A DNA stretch of 64,000 nt from Rhizorhabdus wittichii RW1 (GTDB taxonomy: Bacteria > Pseudomonadota > Alphaproteobacteria > Sphingomonadales > Sphingomonadaceae), in NCBI GenBank assembly GCA_000016765.1, contig CP000699.1:1550001-1614000 (forward strand), written 5' to 3'. A program made the position numbers and the translations under genes. How positions within the stretch are numbered: position 1 is the stretch's first letter; each line of letters opens with the position of its first letter. This document shows positions 52,954 to 62,081 of this stretch, one piece after another. The notes beneath the pieces are model-generated. The model made no database searches, was not told where the DNA came from, and was given only the letters and a program-made list of their open reading frames with translations.

Positions 52954-53919
52954 ATGCGTCTGCTGAAACTTGTTCCCGACAACACCAATATCGGCTTCGT
53001 CCGGGTCCGCTTCATCGCCTTCGTCATCACCGCGCTGCTGACCATAGCGTCGCTCGCGGTGGTCGGCGCGCGCGGCCTCAACATGGGCGTCGACTTCGTC
53101 GGCGGCCTGATGATCGAGGCGAAATTCCAGACCGTGCCGCAGCTCGATGCGGTGCGCAGCAACATCGACGGCCTCGGCGTCGGCGTCAGCTCGCTCCAGC
53201 AGTTCGGCGACCCGAAGACCGTGTCGATCCGCCTGCCGATCCCCGAGAGCAGCGACGAGGGCGCGACCAACGCCGTCGTCAGCAAGGTCTCGGCCTCGCT
53301 GGTCAAGCAGTTCCCCGGCGTCACCTTCACCCGCTACGACACCGTGTCGGGCAAGGTGTCGGAGGAGCTGATCCAGAACGGCGTGCTCGCGGTCATCCTC
53401 GCGGTGCTCGGCATCGCGATCTTCTCCTGGCTGCGCTACGAATGGCAGTTCGGCGTGTCGACCTTCGTCGCGATCGTCCACGACGTGCTGATGACGCTGG
53501 GCTTCTTCGCGCTGACGCAGCTCGAATTCGACCTCAACATCGTCGCCGCGGTGCTGACGATCATCGGCTATTCGATCAACGACAAGATGGTGATCGACGA
53601 CCGCATCCGCGAGAACATGCGCAAATATCGCCAGATGGACATGAAGGCGCTGATCGACCTGTCGGTCAACGAGACGCTGCCGCGCACCGTCATGACCTCG
53701 GTCACGGTGATGCTGGCGCTCGGCGCGCTGCTGCTGTTCGGCGGCCATGTGCTGCGCGGCTTCGCGGCGGCGATGATGCTCGGCATCGTCGTCGGCACCT
53801 ATTCGTCGGTCTACGTCTCGTCGTCGCTGCTGATCACCCTCGGGCTCGAGCCGCAGCGCTTCTCCGCCAAGCCCAAGGAAAGCCGGCCCGACGCCGAGCG
53901 CGTCGGCCCGCAGCCCTGA
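52954..53919 (+). CDS. secF: Protein translocase subunit SecF
   Basis: Protein of 321 residues with six membrane helices. Signatures: GLNMGVDFVGGLMIEAKF, LTIIGYSINDKMVIDDRIRE and the TVMTSVTVMLALGALLLFGG helix. It pairs with SecD. The ATG at 52954 lies 14 bases after secD. Its TGA overlaps the next start (TGATG). Confidence 0.96.
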   Translation: MRLLKLVPDNTNIGFVRVRFIAFVITALLTIASLAVVGARGLNMGVDFVGGLMIEAKFQTVPQLDAVRSNIDGLGVGVSSLQQFGDPKTVSIRLPIPESSDEGATNAVVSKVSASLVKQFPGVTFTRYDTVSGKVSEELIQNGVLAVILAVLGIAIFSWLRYEWQFGVSTFVAIVHDVLMTLGFFALTQLEFDLNIVAAVLTIIGYSINDKMVIDDRIRENMRKYRQMDMKALIDLSVNETLPRTVMTSVTVMLALGALLLFGGHVLRGFAAAMMLGIVVGTYSSVYVSSSLLITLGLEPQRFSAKPKESRPDAERVGPQP

Positions 53920-54296
53920 TGGTCAGCTTCGACCGGGAGGAAGCGCCGGGCGGCCCCACCATCCGGGGCTTTTCCGGCACCGCCTTCCGCGTCGCGGACC
54001 GGATCGTGCCCGGCGGGCTGTGGCTGACGCCGGACAATGCGCTCGACTGGGCCCCGCCGGCGTTCGAGGCGCTGAGCGTCGACGACGTGGCGGGGCTGGT
54101 CGCGATCCAGCCGCCGCCCGAATTCCTGCTGCTCGGCACCGGTCCGACGATGCGCCGCCCCTCCCCCGCCTTCGTCGCGGCGATCGAGGCGCTCGGCTTC
54201 GGGGTCGAACCGATGGACAGCCGTGCCGCCGCCCGCGCCTGGAACGTACTGCGCGGCGAGGACCGCTGGATCGTCGCGGCGTTCATGCCGTTGTGA
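53919..54296 (+). CDS. Mth938-like domain protein
   Basis: Protein of 125 residues of the Mth938/NDUFAF3 fold: VPGGLWLTPDNALDWAPPAF, LLLGTGPTMRRPSPAFVAAI, GVEPMDSRAAARAWNVLRGE (the TPxA-x6-N/L-type tail). In mitochondria the homologue assembles complex I; the bacterial role is unknown. The gene overlaps secF by one base and so belongs to the yajC-secDF operon, a common arrangement in this group. Confidence 0.82.
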   Translation: MVSFDREEAPGGPTIRGFSGTAFRVADRIVPGGLWLTPDNALDWAPPAFEALSVDDVAGLVAIQPPPEFLLLGTGPTMRRPSPAFVAAIEALGFGVEPMDSRAAARAWNVLRGEDRWIVAAFMPL

Positions 54297-54332
54297 TCAC
54301 ACGCTGAACCCTAACAGCCGTCATACTTTTTA

Positions 54333-54360
54333 GCCGTCATGCCAGCGAAGGCTGGCATCC
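54333..54360. repeat. REP-like single hairpin
   Basis: Perfect stem ATGCCAGC-GAAG-GCTGGCAT inside GCCGTCATGCC...GGCATCC, the same family as the pairs at 5711 and 56496 but without a paired second copy. Confidence 0.8.
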
Positions 54361-54407
54361 ATGTCTGTCTCCTTCTCAGATGCCGTCTGGCTGATGAGAG
54401 ACATGGG

Positions 54408-54425
54408 CCCCTGCCTCCGCAGGGG
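54408..54425. terminator. Hairpin between convergent genes
   Basis: CCCCTGC-CTCC-GCAGGGG, perfect 7-bp stem, seven bases from the glycosyltransferase stop. It lacks a T-run, so a terminator role is only possible. Confidence 0.35.
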
Positions 54426-54431
54426 CGACGG

Positions 54432-55607
54432 TCAGCGGTGCTTCTCCACAAGCCCCGCGAGATGCGCGTACAGCGCCGCGCTGTTCCGCTCCCAACTGAA
54501 CCGCGCCGCCGCCTCGGCGACCTCGGCCTGCGGGCGCGGGTCGGCCAGCACCGCGCGGATGCCCTCGGCGATCGCCGCCGGGGTCCGATCGACCAGCCGG
54601 CCGGCAGCGGGGCGGTCGACCACCTCGCGCGCGCCGCCGACGTCGGTGATCACGATCGGCGTGCCGCAGGCGATCGCCTCGACCCAGACATTGGCGAGCC
54701 CTTCCGATGCGGAGGGCGCCGCCATCACGTCGGCCGCCGCGAACAGCCCCGGCAGCTCGTCATGCGGCAGCGCGCCGAGCAGCCTGACCCGATCGTCGAG
54801 CCCGGCCCCGGCGATCCGCGCGGCGAGCGCCTCCCGCTCGGGCCCGCGCCCGGCGATCAGCAGGGTGGCGCCGGGCAGCTCCCTCATCGCGTCGACGAGC
54901 AGCGCATGGCCCTTGAGCGCGATCAGGTTGCCGGCGCTCGCCACCAGCGGCCCCGTCACGCCCAGCGCGGCCTTCGCCGCCGCCCGGTCGCGCGGGTGGA
55001 AGGCCGATGCGTCGACGCCGGTATGGTGGACGCGGATGCGCTCCCCCGGCAGGCCGAGCGCGATCATGTCGTCGCGCAGCGCCGCCGACACGGCGAGCAT
55101 CCCGTCCGCCGCCCGTCCCGCCGCGACGATCTTCGCCCGGCAGGCCGGCTTCGCGCCCCACAGGTGGATGTCGCTGCCGCGCGCCTTGATCGACACCGGA
55201 ACGCCGAGCCGCGCGCCCAGCCGCACCGCCGCCGGGCCGTCGGGATAGAAGAATTCGGCATCGATCACGTCGAAGGGGAAGGTCGCCCGGATCGAATCGA
55301 GCAGAGGCGCGACGCTGCGCGCCAGGCTCCACGGATTGATCCGGCCCCCGATCATCGGCAGCGTCGCGAAGCGCGGACGATGGACCTCCAGCCCGTTCCA
55401 CATCTCGCGTTCGGGCAACTCGGCGAGCGCGCGATAGGCCGGATGACGCCGCGCCCAGCGGGTCGGCGGCAGCGCGAAGGGCGCGACCACCCGCACCTCG
55501 ACGCCGGGCAGCGCCGCCAGAGCGCGGGTCTGCCGCTCGACGAAGCCGCCGAAGCCGGGCCGGGTGCGATCCGGATAGAGGGTGGACAAGGTCAGGACCC
55601 GTAACAT
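54432..55607 (-). CDS. Glycosyltransferase family 4
   Basis: Protein of 391 residues with the GT-B fold. The N-terminal part opens MLRVLTLSTLYPDRTRPGFG; the nucleotide-sugar binding domain shows SAGNLIALKGHALLVDAMRE and the E-x7-E motif in SASEGLANVWVEAIACGTPI, with DVGGAREVVD after it. It would transfer a sugar to an exopolysaccharide or lipid precursor; the linkage is unknown. The ATG at 55607 has AAGGGC upstream. It diverges from bamD. Confidence 0.85.
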   Translation of the reverse strand: MLRVLTLSTLYPDRTRPGFGGFVERQTRALAALPGVEVRVVAPFALPPTRWARRHPAYRALAELPEREMWNGLEVHRPRFATLPMIGGRINPWSLARSVAPLLDSIRATFPFDVIDAEFFYPDGPAAVRLGARLGVPVSIKARGSDIHLWGAKPACRAKIVAAGRAADGMLAVSAALRDDMIALGLPGERIRVHHTGVDASAFHPRDRAAAKAALGVTGPLVASAGNLIALKGHALLVDAMRELPGATLLIAGRGPEREALAARIAGAGLDDRVRLLGALPHDELPGLFAAADVMAAPSASEGLANVWVEAIACGTPIVITDVGGAREVVDRPAAGRLVDRTPAAIAEGIRAVLADPRPQAEVAEAAARFSWERNSAALYAHLAGLVEKHR

Positions 55608-55698
55608 TGCCCTTACATTAACGTGTTGCCGACGCCGCGCACCCCCTCTCTTCGCGGCCATTGCGGCCGGAAGATTTGCCCCGTAAAGAGGCGATCCT

Positions 55699-56484
55699 AT
55701 GCTGCGTAAAGTCTCCCGCCCGATCGCGCTGATGATCGCCGCCGCCACCCTGGTTCCGCTGGCCGGCTGCGCCACCAGCAAGAACAAGGGCGACACCAAA
55801 TATGTCGCCCGCGACGTGGACACGCTTTACAACGCGGCCAAGGAGCGGCTCGACCGGCACCAGTACAAGCTGGCCGCCGCGCTGTTCGACGAGGTCGAGC
55901 GCCAGCACCCCTATTCGGTCTGGGCCCGCCGCGCGCAGCTGATGAGCGCCTTCTCCTATTATCTGGCGCGCCAGTACACCGAATCGATCGCCTCGGCGCA
56001 GCGCTTCATCTCGATCCATCCGGGCAACCGCGACGCGCCCTATGCGCTCTACCTGATCGCGATCGACTATTATGAGCAGATCCAGGACGTCACCCGCGAC
56101 CAAAAGCTGACGCAGAACGCGCTCGACGCGCTCAACGAGCTGATCCGCCGCTATCCGGATTCGCGCTACGCCGCCGACGCGCGCGTCAAGGTCGACCTGG
56201 TCAACGACCATCTCGCCGGCAAGGAGATGGAGATCGGCCGCTTCTACCAGCGGCGCGGCGACTGGCTCGCCTCGGTCGTCCGCTTCCGCACCGTCGTCGA
56301 CAAATACGACACCACCAGCCACACGCCCGAGGCGCTGATGCGGCTGACCGAAAGCTATCTGGAGCTGGGCGTCCCCCAGGAGGCCGAACGCGCCGCGGCG
56401 GTGCTGGGCGCCAACTATCCGGGCAGCAAATGGTACCAGCACTCCTATGAGCTGCTGCGGAAGAAGGGCATCTCGGCGAGCTGA
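55699..56484 (+). CDS. bamD: Outer membrane assembly lipoprotein BamD
   Basis: Protein of 261 residues with lipid-modified Cys24 in VPLAGCATS and five TPR-like units, of which DTLYNAAKERLDRHQYKLAA and LFDEVERQHPYSVWARRAQL are the opening. It belongs to the BAM complex that inserts outer-membrane barrels such as the TonB receptors of this window. The length is normal for alphaproteobacteria. Confidence 0.93.
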   Translation: MLRKVSRPIALMIAAATLVPLAGCATSKNKGDTKYVARDVDTLYNAAKERLDRHQYKLAAALFDEVERQHPYSVWARRAQLMSAFSYYLARQYTESIASAQRFISIHPGNRDAPYALYLIAIDYYEQIQDVTRDQKLTQNALDALNELIRRYPDSRYAADARVKVDLVNDHLAGKEMEIGRFYQRRGDWLASVVRFRTVVDKYDTTSHTPEALMRLTESYLELGVPQEAERAAAVLGANYPGSKWYQHSYELLRKKGISAS

Positions 56485-56495
56485 GCTTCAACTCG

Positions 56496-56597
56496 CCGTC
56501 ATCCTGGCGAAGGCCAGGATCTCATTGCCCTTCCCCGTGGGTCGCCTGCGTGACGGAAGAAGAAGAAGGGAGATCCTGGCTTTCGCCAGGATGACGG
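56496..56597. repeat. REP-like inverted pair
   Basis: Two 28-base arms (56496-56523 and 56570-56597) are inverted copies matching at 27 of 28 positions. Each holds the hairpin GTCATCCTGGC-GAAG-GCCAGGAT or its complement. It lies between bamD and fliM. Confidence 0.85.
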
Positions 56598-56705
56598 AGG
56601 GGACTACTTCCTTCCCCCCCATCATCAATTCGTTAACCACCTTCGATCTATAGCGAATCCCGCCGGCAGCCCCGGCACGGACCGTTCGGGATATTCGCTG
56701 ATTCG

Positions 56706-57701
56706 ATGACGCGCGCAGCTTCCAGTCTTTCGGGTGACGAGGTCGCCGCGCTGATGGACGAGCTCAGCGACATCTCCTTCGACCAGGAGGGCGTCGAGCC
56801 GCCCAAGGTCCGCCAGGTCCGCGACGTCGAGCCCTATGCGCTCGGCCAGCGCAAGGACCGGCCGGTCGCGCATCTCGCCCATCTCGAGCGGATGAACGAG
56901 CGGATCGCGCGCCGCCTGCGCGACGTGATCGAACCGATCGCCCAGACCCGCAGCAAGGTCGATCCGATCCCGCTGGAAACCCGCCGCTTCGACGAGTGGC
57001 AGCGCAACCAGGCCGACCATATGAGCCTCAGCCTCTTCCGGGTCCGCCCGGTCAAGGGGATGATGATGGTCGCGGTCGAGCCGAGCTTCGTCACCAACAT
57101 GGTCGACGCCTTCTATGGCGGCACCGGCAACGGCCTGACCACCAAGGGCGGCGAGTTCACCCCCTCCGAGCAGCGTCTCCAGCGCCGGCTGACCGACGCG
57201 ATCGTCGAGGTGCTGACCCGCGTGTGGAGCGACACCTTCCCGCTCCAGTTCGATTTCTCGACCCACGAGACCAACGCCGCCTTCGCCAACATGGTCCGCG
57301 CCGACGAGCCCGTCGTCGTCCAGAGCTTCACGATCAAGCCCGGCATGTCGCGCTCCACCCGGGTCGAGATCCTCTACCCGCTGTCGCTGCTCCAGCCGAT
57401 CGAGGACCAGATCGCCGCGCGCACCCAGGCGGGCGCCGACGGCGACGATCCCGAATGGAAGGGCAAGCTGCTCACCGCGCTCGACGCCGTCGCCCTGCCC
57501 GTCCGATCGGTGCTGGCGCGGCCGGAGATGAGCGTGGCGCAGCTGCTCGCGCTCAAGCCCGGCGACGTCATCCCGGTCAATCTCTCGCAGACGGTTCCCC
57601 TTCTCGTCGGCAACCGCCGCTTCGCCGAAGGCACGATCGGCGAGCAGGACGGCCGCGCCGCGCTGATGATCGAAAGCCTCAACAAGGAAGTGCTGAAATG
57701 A
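56706..57701 (+). CDS. fliM: Flagellar motor switch protein FliM
   Basis: Protein of 331 residues. The N-terminal CheY-binding-like motif is SSLSGDEVAALMDEL; the middle CheC-like domain has GMMMVAVEPSFVTNMVDAFY and YGGTGNG; the C-terminal SpoA domain ends PVNLSQTVPLLVGNRRFAEG. It forms part of the C-ring that switches the rotor. fliN overlaps by four bases. Confidence 0.94.
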   Translation: MTRAASSLSGDEVAALMDELSDISFDQEGVEPPKVRQVRDVEPYALGQRKDRPVAHLAHLERMNERIARRLRDVIEPIAQTRSKVDPIPLETRRFDEWQRNQADHMSLSLFRVRPVKGMMMVAVEPSFVTNMVDAFYGGTGNGLTTKGGEFTPSEQRLQRRLTDAIVEVLTRVWSDTFPLQFDFSTHETNAAFANMVRADEPVVVQSFTIKPGMSRSTRVEILYPLSLLQPIEDQIAARTQAGADGDDPEWKGKLLTALDAVALPVRSVLARPEMSVAQLLALKPGDVIPVNLSQTVPLLVGNRRFAEGTIGEQDGRAALMIESLNKEVLK

Positions 57702-58021
57702 CCGACATGTCCGACGTTCCCGCGGTTCCCGGCGCCGCCGAGCTGGCGGGGCGCGACAATCTGCGGCTGCTGGCGGACATCCCGCTGCGCCTGTCGGTCG
57801 AGGTCGGCAGCACCTCGCTCCGCCTCGCCGAGCTGATGGACCTCAACGCGGGCAGCGTGGTCGAGCTCGACCGCCAGGCCAATGAATTGCTCGACATCAT
57901 GGTCAACGGCACCCTCGTCGCGAAAGGCGAGGTAGTGACAGTGAACGGAAAGTTCGGAATAAGGGTGGTCGACATCGTCGCCGCCGACGCGCGGCTACCG
58001 GGAATCGAACGCCGCCAATGA
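57698..58021 (+). CDS. fliN: Flagellar motor switch protein FliN
   Basis: Protein of 107 residues, one SpoA domain: DIPLRLSVEVGSTSLRLAEL, MDLNAGSVVELDRQANELLD and VNGKFGIRVVDIV. It stacks under FliM in the C-ring. Both ends overlap neighbouring genes (ATGA each), so the three flagellar genes are tightly coupled. Confidence 0.93.
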   Translation: MTDMSDVPAVPGAAELAGRDNLRLLADIPLRLSVEVGSTSLRLAELMDLNAGSVVELDRQANELLDIMVNGTLVAKGEVVTVNGKFGIRVVDIVAADARLPGIERRQ

Positions 58022-58305
58022 TGCTGGATTACCTGTTGCGATTGCTGCTGCTCGTCCCGCTGGTCGCGGGGCTCGCTTATGGTTCGCTGTGGCTGTGGCG
58101 CAAGCTCCAGCCCGGCATCGCCATCGGCAACAGGAACAGGGCGATCCGCATCGTCGACGCGATCCCGATGGGCGCCACCGGCCGCCTCGCGGTGGTCGAG
58201 TTCGCCAACCGCCACATCCTCGTCGCCGTCTCGCGCGGCCGCATCGAGAAGATCGCCGAGGCCCCCGCCGACGGGGCCTTCGTGCTGCCGGACGAGGACA
58301 TCTAG
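58018..58305 (+). CDS. fliO: Flagellar biosynthetic protein FliO
   Basis: Protein of 95 residues with an N-terminal membrane helix (LLRLLLLVPLVAGLAYGSLW) and a cytoplasmic part (RIVDAIPMGATGRLAVVEFA, then NRHILVAVSRG), the FliO pattern. FliO helps assemble the FliP ring of the export gate. The usual fliP and fliQ do not follow; a long inverted repeat and dxs do. Confidence 0.82.
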   Translation: MMLDYLLRLLLLVPLVAGLAYGSLWLWRKLQPGIAIGNRNRAIRIVDAIPMGATGRLAVVEFANRHILVAVSRGRIEKIAEAPADGAFVLPDEDI

Positions 58306-58323
58306 GCCTCCCCTCCCCTTTTT

Positions 58324-58455
58324 CGTCATGCTGAACTTGTTTCAGCATCCACCAGAAAGCGGGAACAGGTTCCGAGGCTTCTGCCGCCACGGCCCGATCA
58401 CCGCCTGTTCTGTCTCCAGCCTCCCGGTGGATGCTGAAACAAGTTCAGCATGACG
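58324..58455. repeat. Perfect 30-bp inverted repeat between fliO and dxs
   Basis: Arms 58324-58353 and 58426-58455 are exact inverted copies, separated by 72 bases. Each arm contains the hairpin GCTGAA-CTTGT-TTCAGC. It sits between convergent genes and shares its sequence family with the element at 11131. No transposase is present. Confidence 0.9.
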
Positions 58456-58472
58456 ACGGGAGTGGGAGAGGG

Positions 58473-60392
58473 TCAGGCGCTCTCTTCGAGGCCCTTGCTG
58501 TTCCGGTGCAGCGCCGCGAGCACCGTCGCGACGATCGATTCGGCATCGAGGCCCGCCTCGGCATATTGCTTCTCGGGCTTGTCATGCTCCTGGAAGGCGT
58601 CGGGCAGGCGCATCGTCCGCAGCTTCAGGCCGCCGTCGATCAGGCCGAGGTCCGACGCGAGGGTCAGGACATGCGCGCCGAGGCCGCCGATCGCGCCCTC
58701 CTCGATCGTCACCGCCACCTCATGGCTGGTCAGCAGCGTCTGGATCATCGCCTCGTCGAGCGGCTTGGCGAAGCGCAGGTCGGCGACCGTCGTCGAAAGG
58801 CCCAGCGCATCGAGCTGATCGGCGGCGCGCAGCGCCTCGCCCAGCCGGGTGCCGAGCGACAGGAGCGCGACCGTCTTGCCCTCGCGCACGATCCGGCCCT
58901 TGCCGATCGCGAGACGCTCGGGCGCGGCGGGCAGCGCGACCCCGACGCCGTTGCCGCGCGGATAGCGCAGCGCGATCGGGCCGCTGTCGTGGACGGCGGC
59001 GGTGTGGACCATGTGGACCAGCTCCGCCTCGTCGGCCGCCGCCATCACCACCATGTTCGGCAGCGTCGCCAGATAGGTGATGTCGAAGCTGCCAGCATGG
59101 GTCGAGCCGTCGGCGCCGACCAGGCCGGCGCGGTCGATCGCGAAGCGCACCGGCAGGTTCTGGATCGCCACGTCGTGGACGACCTGGTCATAGGCGCGCT
59201 GCAGGAAGGTCGAGTAGATCGCGCAGAAGGGGCGATAGCCCTGCGCGGCGAGGCCGGCGGCGAAGGTCACCGCATGCTGCTCGGCGATGCCGACGTCGAA
59301 GCTGCGCTCCGGGAAGGCCTTGCCGAATTTGTCGAGGCCGGTGCCCGAGGGCATCGCCGCGGTGATCGCGCAGATCCGGTCGTCGCGCTTCGCCTCGGCG
59401 ACCAGGGCGTCGGCGAAGACGCCGGTGTAGCTGGGCGGGCCCGGCGGCGCCTTGGCCTGCACCCCGGAGACGACGTCGAACTTCTGGACGCCGTGATATT
59501 TGTCGGCCGCCGCCTCGGCCGGGGCATAGCCCTTGCCCTTGTTGGTGACGACGTGGATCAGGATCGGGCCATGGTCGCCGTCGCGGACATTCTCCAGGAT
59601 CGGCAGCAGATGGTCGAGATTATGGCCGTCGACCGGGCCGACATAATAGAAGCCCAGTTCCTCGAACAGCGTGCCGCCGGTCGCCATGCCGCGGGCATAT
59701 TCCTCGGACCGCTTGGCGAAGTCGTGGATCGGCCGGGGCAGCTTCTGCGCCACCCGCTTGGCGAAGCCGCGCATCGACAGGAAGGGGCGCGAGGAGACGA
59801 TCTTGGCGAGATAGGCCGACAGCGCGCCGACCGGCGGGGCGATCGACATGTCGTTGTCGTTGAGGATGACGATCAGCCGGTTGCCCGCCTGCTTGGCGTT
59901 GTTCATCGCCTCATAGGCCATGCCCGCCGACATCGCGCCGTCGCCGATCACCGCGATCGCGCGGCCTTCCTTGTTCGCCAGCTTGTTGGCGACGGCGAAG
60001 CCGAGCGCGGCCGAGATCGAGGTCGAGCTGTGCGCCGCCCCGAACGGATCATATTCGCTCTCGGACCGCTTGGTGAAGCCCGACAGCCCGCCGCCCTGGC
60101 GCAGCGTGCGGATGCGGTCGCGCCGGCCGGTCAGGATCTTGTGGGGATAGGCCTGATGGCCGACGTCCCAGATCAGCACGTCGCGCGGCGTGTCGAAGAC
60201 ATAATGGAGCGCCACCGTCAGCTCGACGACGCCGAGCCCCGCGCCGAGATGTCCGCCGGTCACCGACACCGCCGAAATCATCTCCGCGCGCAGCTCGTCG
60301 GCGAGCTGGCGCAAATCCGCCGGCTTGAGGCGTCGCAGGTCTTCGGGCGTGCTGACGGTGTCGAGAAGCGGCGTTGGAGGACGGTCGTTCAT
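58473..60392 (-). CDS. dxs: 1-deoxy-D-xylulose-5-phosphate synthase
   Basis: Protein of 639 residues, full length. The thiamine-diphosphate motif is [20 protein letters not shown] followed by ILNDNDMSI (GDG-x..-N); [17 protein letters not shown] and [16 protein letters not shown] are diagnostic. It condenses pyruvate and glyceraldehyde 3-phosphate, the first step of the MEP isoprenoid pathway. The ATG at 60392 opens [20 protein letters not shown], as in other members. Confidence 0.95.
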   Translation of the reverse strand: MNDRPPTPLLDTVSTPEDLRRLKPADLRQLADELRAEMISAVSVTGGHLGAGLGVVELTVALHYVFDTPRDVLIWDVGHQAYPHKILTGRRDRIRTLRQGGGLSGFTKRSESEYDPFGAAHSSTSISAALGFAVANKLANKEGRAIAVIGDGAMSAGMAYEAMNNAKQAGNRLIVILNDNDMSIAPPVGALSAYLAKIVSSRPFLSMRGFAKRVAQKLPRPIHDFAKRSEEYARGMATGGTLFEELGFYYVGPVDGHNLDHLLPILENVRDGDHGPILIHVVTNKGKGYAPAEAAADKYHGVQKFDVVSGVQAKAPPGPPSYTGVFADALVAEAKRDDRICAITAAMPSGTGLDKFGKAFPERSFDVGIAEQHAVTFAAGLAAQGYRPFCAIYSTFLQRAYDQVVHDVAIQNLPVRFAIDRAGLVGADGSTHAGSFDITYLATLPNMVVMAAADEAELVHMVHTAAVHDSGPIALRYPRGNGVGVALPAAPERLAIGKGRIVREGKTVALLSLGTRLGEALRAADQLDALGLSTTVADLRFAKPLDEAMIQTLLTSHEVAVTIEEGAIGGLGAHVLTLASDLGLIDGGLKLRTMRLPDAFQEHDKPEKQYAEAGLDAESIVATVLAALHRNSKGLEESA

Positions 60393-60439
60393 CCTGCTCG
60401 CCTTAGCCCCATTGAACCCTCGTAGCCAGCGCAGATGCG

Positions 60440-60916
60440 TCAGGCCGCGTCGCCTTCCGAACATTGCGCGCAGCATCCGCGCACCTCGATCACCGGGCGG
60501 AGATTGGTGAAGCCGGCCTTCTCCGCCGCGCGCCGAACCGATCCGGTCAGCGCGTCGTCGTCGACATGGCTGGCCTGCCCGCAGCTGTCGCAGACCAGGA
60601 AGATGCAGTCATGCTGGCACTCGGGATGGGCGTTGACGATATAGGCGTTGGCGCTTTCCACCCGCCGCGCCAGATTGGCCGCCACGAACACGTCGAGGAT
60701 GCGATAGACGCTGTTGGCGGCGACCCGCCGGCCGGTCGATCCGGACACCGCCTCGGCCAGGTCGTAGGCGGAAGCGGGCTTGGTCGCGGCGCTCAGCGCG
60801 GCGAAGATCTCGGCCCGCATCGGCGTCCACTGCTCGCCCGCGCGCTCGAAGGCGCGCTGCGCGGCATCGGCCAGCGACTGGCCCTCGTGGAGCCGGTGAT
60901 CATGCGCGGTTGCCAT
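60440..60916 (-). CDS. zur: Fur-family zinc uptake regulator (Zur)
   Basis: Protein of 158 residues. The helix-turn-helix region is [20 protein letters not shown] followed by [20 protein letters not shown]. Structural zinc is bound by CDSCGQ and CCAQCSE near the C-terminus; the sensing region has [16 protein letters not shown]. With many Cys and no typical Fur metal set, it is assigned to Zur. It follows a MerC-like gene on the same strand. Confidence 0.85.
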   Translation of the reverse strand: MATAHDHRLHEGQSLADAAQRAFERAGEQWTPMRAEIFAALSAATKPASAYDLAEAVSGSTGRRVAANSVYRILDVFVAANLARRVESANAYIVNAHPECQHDCIFLVCDSCGQASHVDDDALTGSVRRAAEKAGFTNLRPVIEVRGCCAQCSEGDAA

Positions 60917-60954
60917 GTCGGTAATCTAGGCCCCGTCAGGGGGGCATACAAGCC

Positions 60955-61332
60955 TTACCAGGCGTGGGCGCGCCGGTTCAGGAAGTGGGCGCCCGCGACC
61001 GCGGCGACGCCGGCCATGGTGAAAGCCGCCTCGATGACGCCGTGCGGCACGGTCAGCGCGGCCGCCATCAGCGTGATCCCCATGGCCCCCAGCATCACCG
61101 GAATCGGCCGACGATGCTGGGTGAAGCCCCGGCCGAGGCCGACGATCGCGAGGAGGATCGCCAGCACCAGCCCGCCCTCATGGATCGCGGGATGCAGCAG
61201 GAAGCCGCCCGCCGTCGCCAGTACCGCGACCAGCAGCACGCTCGCCGCGCAATGCACGAAGCACAGCGCCGACAGGCCTATGGCCAGTCGGTCGAACAGG
61301 TCGCGGGCGGGGGTCGGGCGAGTCACGGACAT
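60955..61332 (-). CDS. MerC-domain membrane protein
   Basis: Protein of 125 residues with four membrane helices. The first has the metal-binding pattern LSALCFVHCAASVLL (C-x3-C), as in MerC, but no mer operon is present, so a zinc or other metal role next to zur is more likely. The ATG at 61332 has AGAGGAGT. A dyad at 61370 lies upstream. Confidence 0.8.
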   Translation of the reverse strand: MSVTRPTPARDLFDRLAIGLSALCFVHCAASVLLVAVLATAGGFLLHPAIHEGGLVLAILLAIVGLGRGFTQHRRPIPVMLGAMGITLMAAALTVPHGVIEAAFTMAGVAAVAGAHFLNRRAHAW

Positions 61333-61369
61333 ACTCCTCTCCCGCCGCAAATGGCATGTTCACGTCGAA

Positions 61370-61382
61370 GATACAATATATC
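61370..61382. promoter_or_regulatory. Candidate zinc-regulator dyad upstream of the MerC-like gene
   Basis: GATACAATATATC, AT-rich with arms GATA and TATC, resembles the AT-rich centre of Fur/Zur-family boxes. It lies about 40 bases before the MerC-like start, so Zur control of this gene and of zur is plausible. Confidence 0.35.
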
Positions 61383-61412
61383 ATTGCCATTCGGACGGAG
61401 ATTTTCTTCCGC

Positions 61413-62081
61413 TCAGCGCGCGAGGCGGTAGCCGACCCCCGGATCGTTGACGATCAGCGACGGCCGCGCCGCATCCTCCTCCAGCTTCTGCCGCAGGTTG
61501 CGGACGACGACGCGCAGATATTCGATGTCCTTCTCGTGCGCGGGGCCCCAGATCGTCCGCAGCAGCTGGCCATGGGTCAGCACCCGGCCGGGATGGGCGG
61601 CCAGCTCGGCGAGCAGCGCGAACTCCTTGCGGGTCAGGTGGACCTCCTCCCCGCTCCGCTCGACCCGGCGCGCGGCGAGGTCGATCATGATCTCCCCGGC
61701 GCTCAGCCGCTCCTCCCCGCGCCGGCCGGCATGGCGCGCGGCGGTGCGCAGCCGGGCGAGCAGTTCCTCGCTGTCGAACGGCTTGGTGACATAATCGTCG
61801 GCGCCGAGGTCGAGCGCGGCGACCTTCTCGTCGGTCGCGTCGCGCGCCGACAGGATGATCAGCGCCGGATCGCCGTCGGTCTTGAGCAGCGGGATCAGCT
61901 CGATCCCGTCGCGGTCGGGCAGGCCGAGGTCGAGCAGGATCGCCGCCGGCCGCTCCGTCCGGGCGAGGCGCAGCGCCGATGCGGCGTCGCCCGCCTCGGC
62001 CACGTCATGCCCCGCCCGCTTGAGCGCGACGCCGAGCAGGCGGCGTATCTGCGGCTCGTCGTCGACGATCAGGACCTTCAT
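61413..62081 (-). CDS. kdpE: KdpE response regulator
   Basis: Protein of 222 residues: receiver domain with the phospho-acceptor Asp51 in AILLDLGLPDRDGIELIPLL and Lys in DYVTKPFDSEELLARLR, and an OmpR-type winged helix (LTRKEFALLAELAAHPGRVL). The stem GPAHEKDIEYLRVVVRNLRQ is KdpE-specific. It activates the potassium-pump operon kdpFABC. Its start overlaps kdpD (ATGA). Confidence 0.94.
   Translation of the reverse strand: MKVLIVDDEPQIRRLLGVALKRAGHDVAEAGDAASALRLARTERPAAILLDLGLPDRDGIELIPLLKTDGDPALIILSARDATDEKVAALDLGADDYVTKPFDSEELLARLRTAARHAGRRGEERLSAGEIMIDLAARRVERSGEEVHLTRKEFALLAELAAHPGRVLTHGQLLRTIWGPAHEKDIEYLRVVVRNLRQKLEEDAARPSLIVNDPGVGYRLAR

Noticed and set aside
58431-60425. 664-codon open frame antisense to dxs
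   Set aside because: The minus-strand gene shows thiamine and GDG motifs; this frame has none and is Arg/Asp-rich in a typical antisense pattern.
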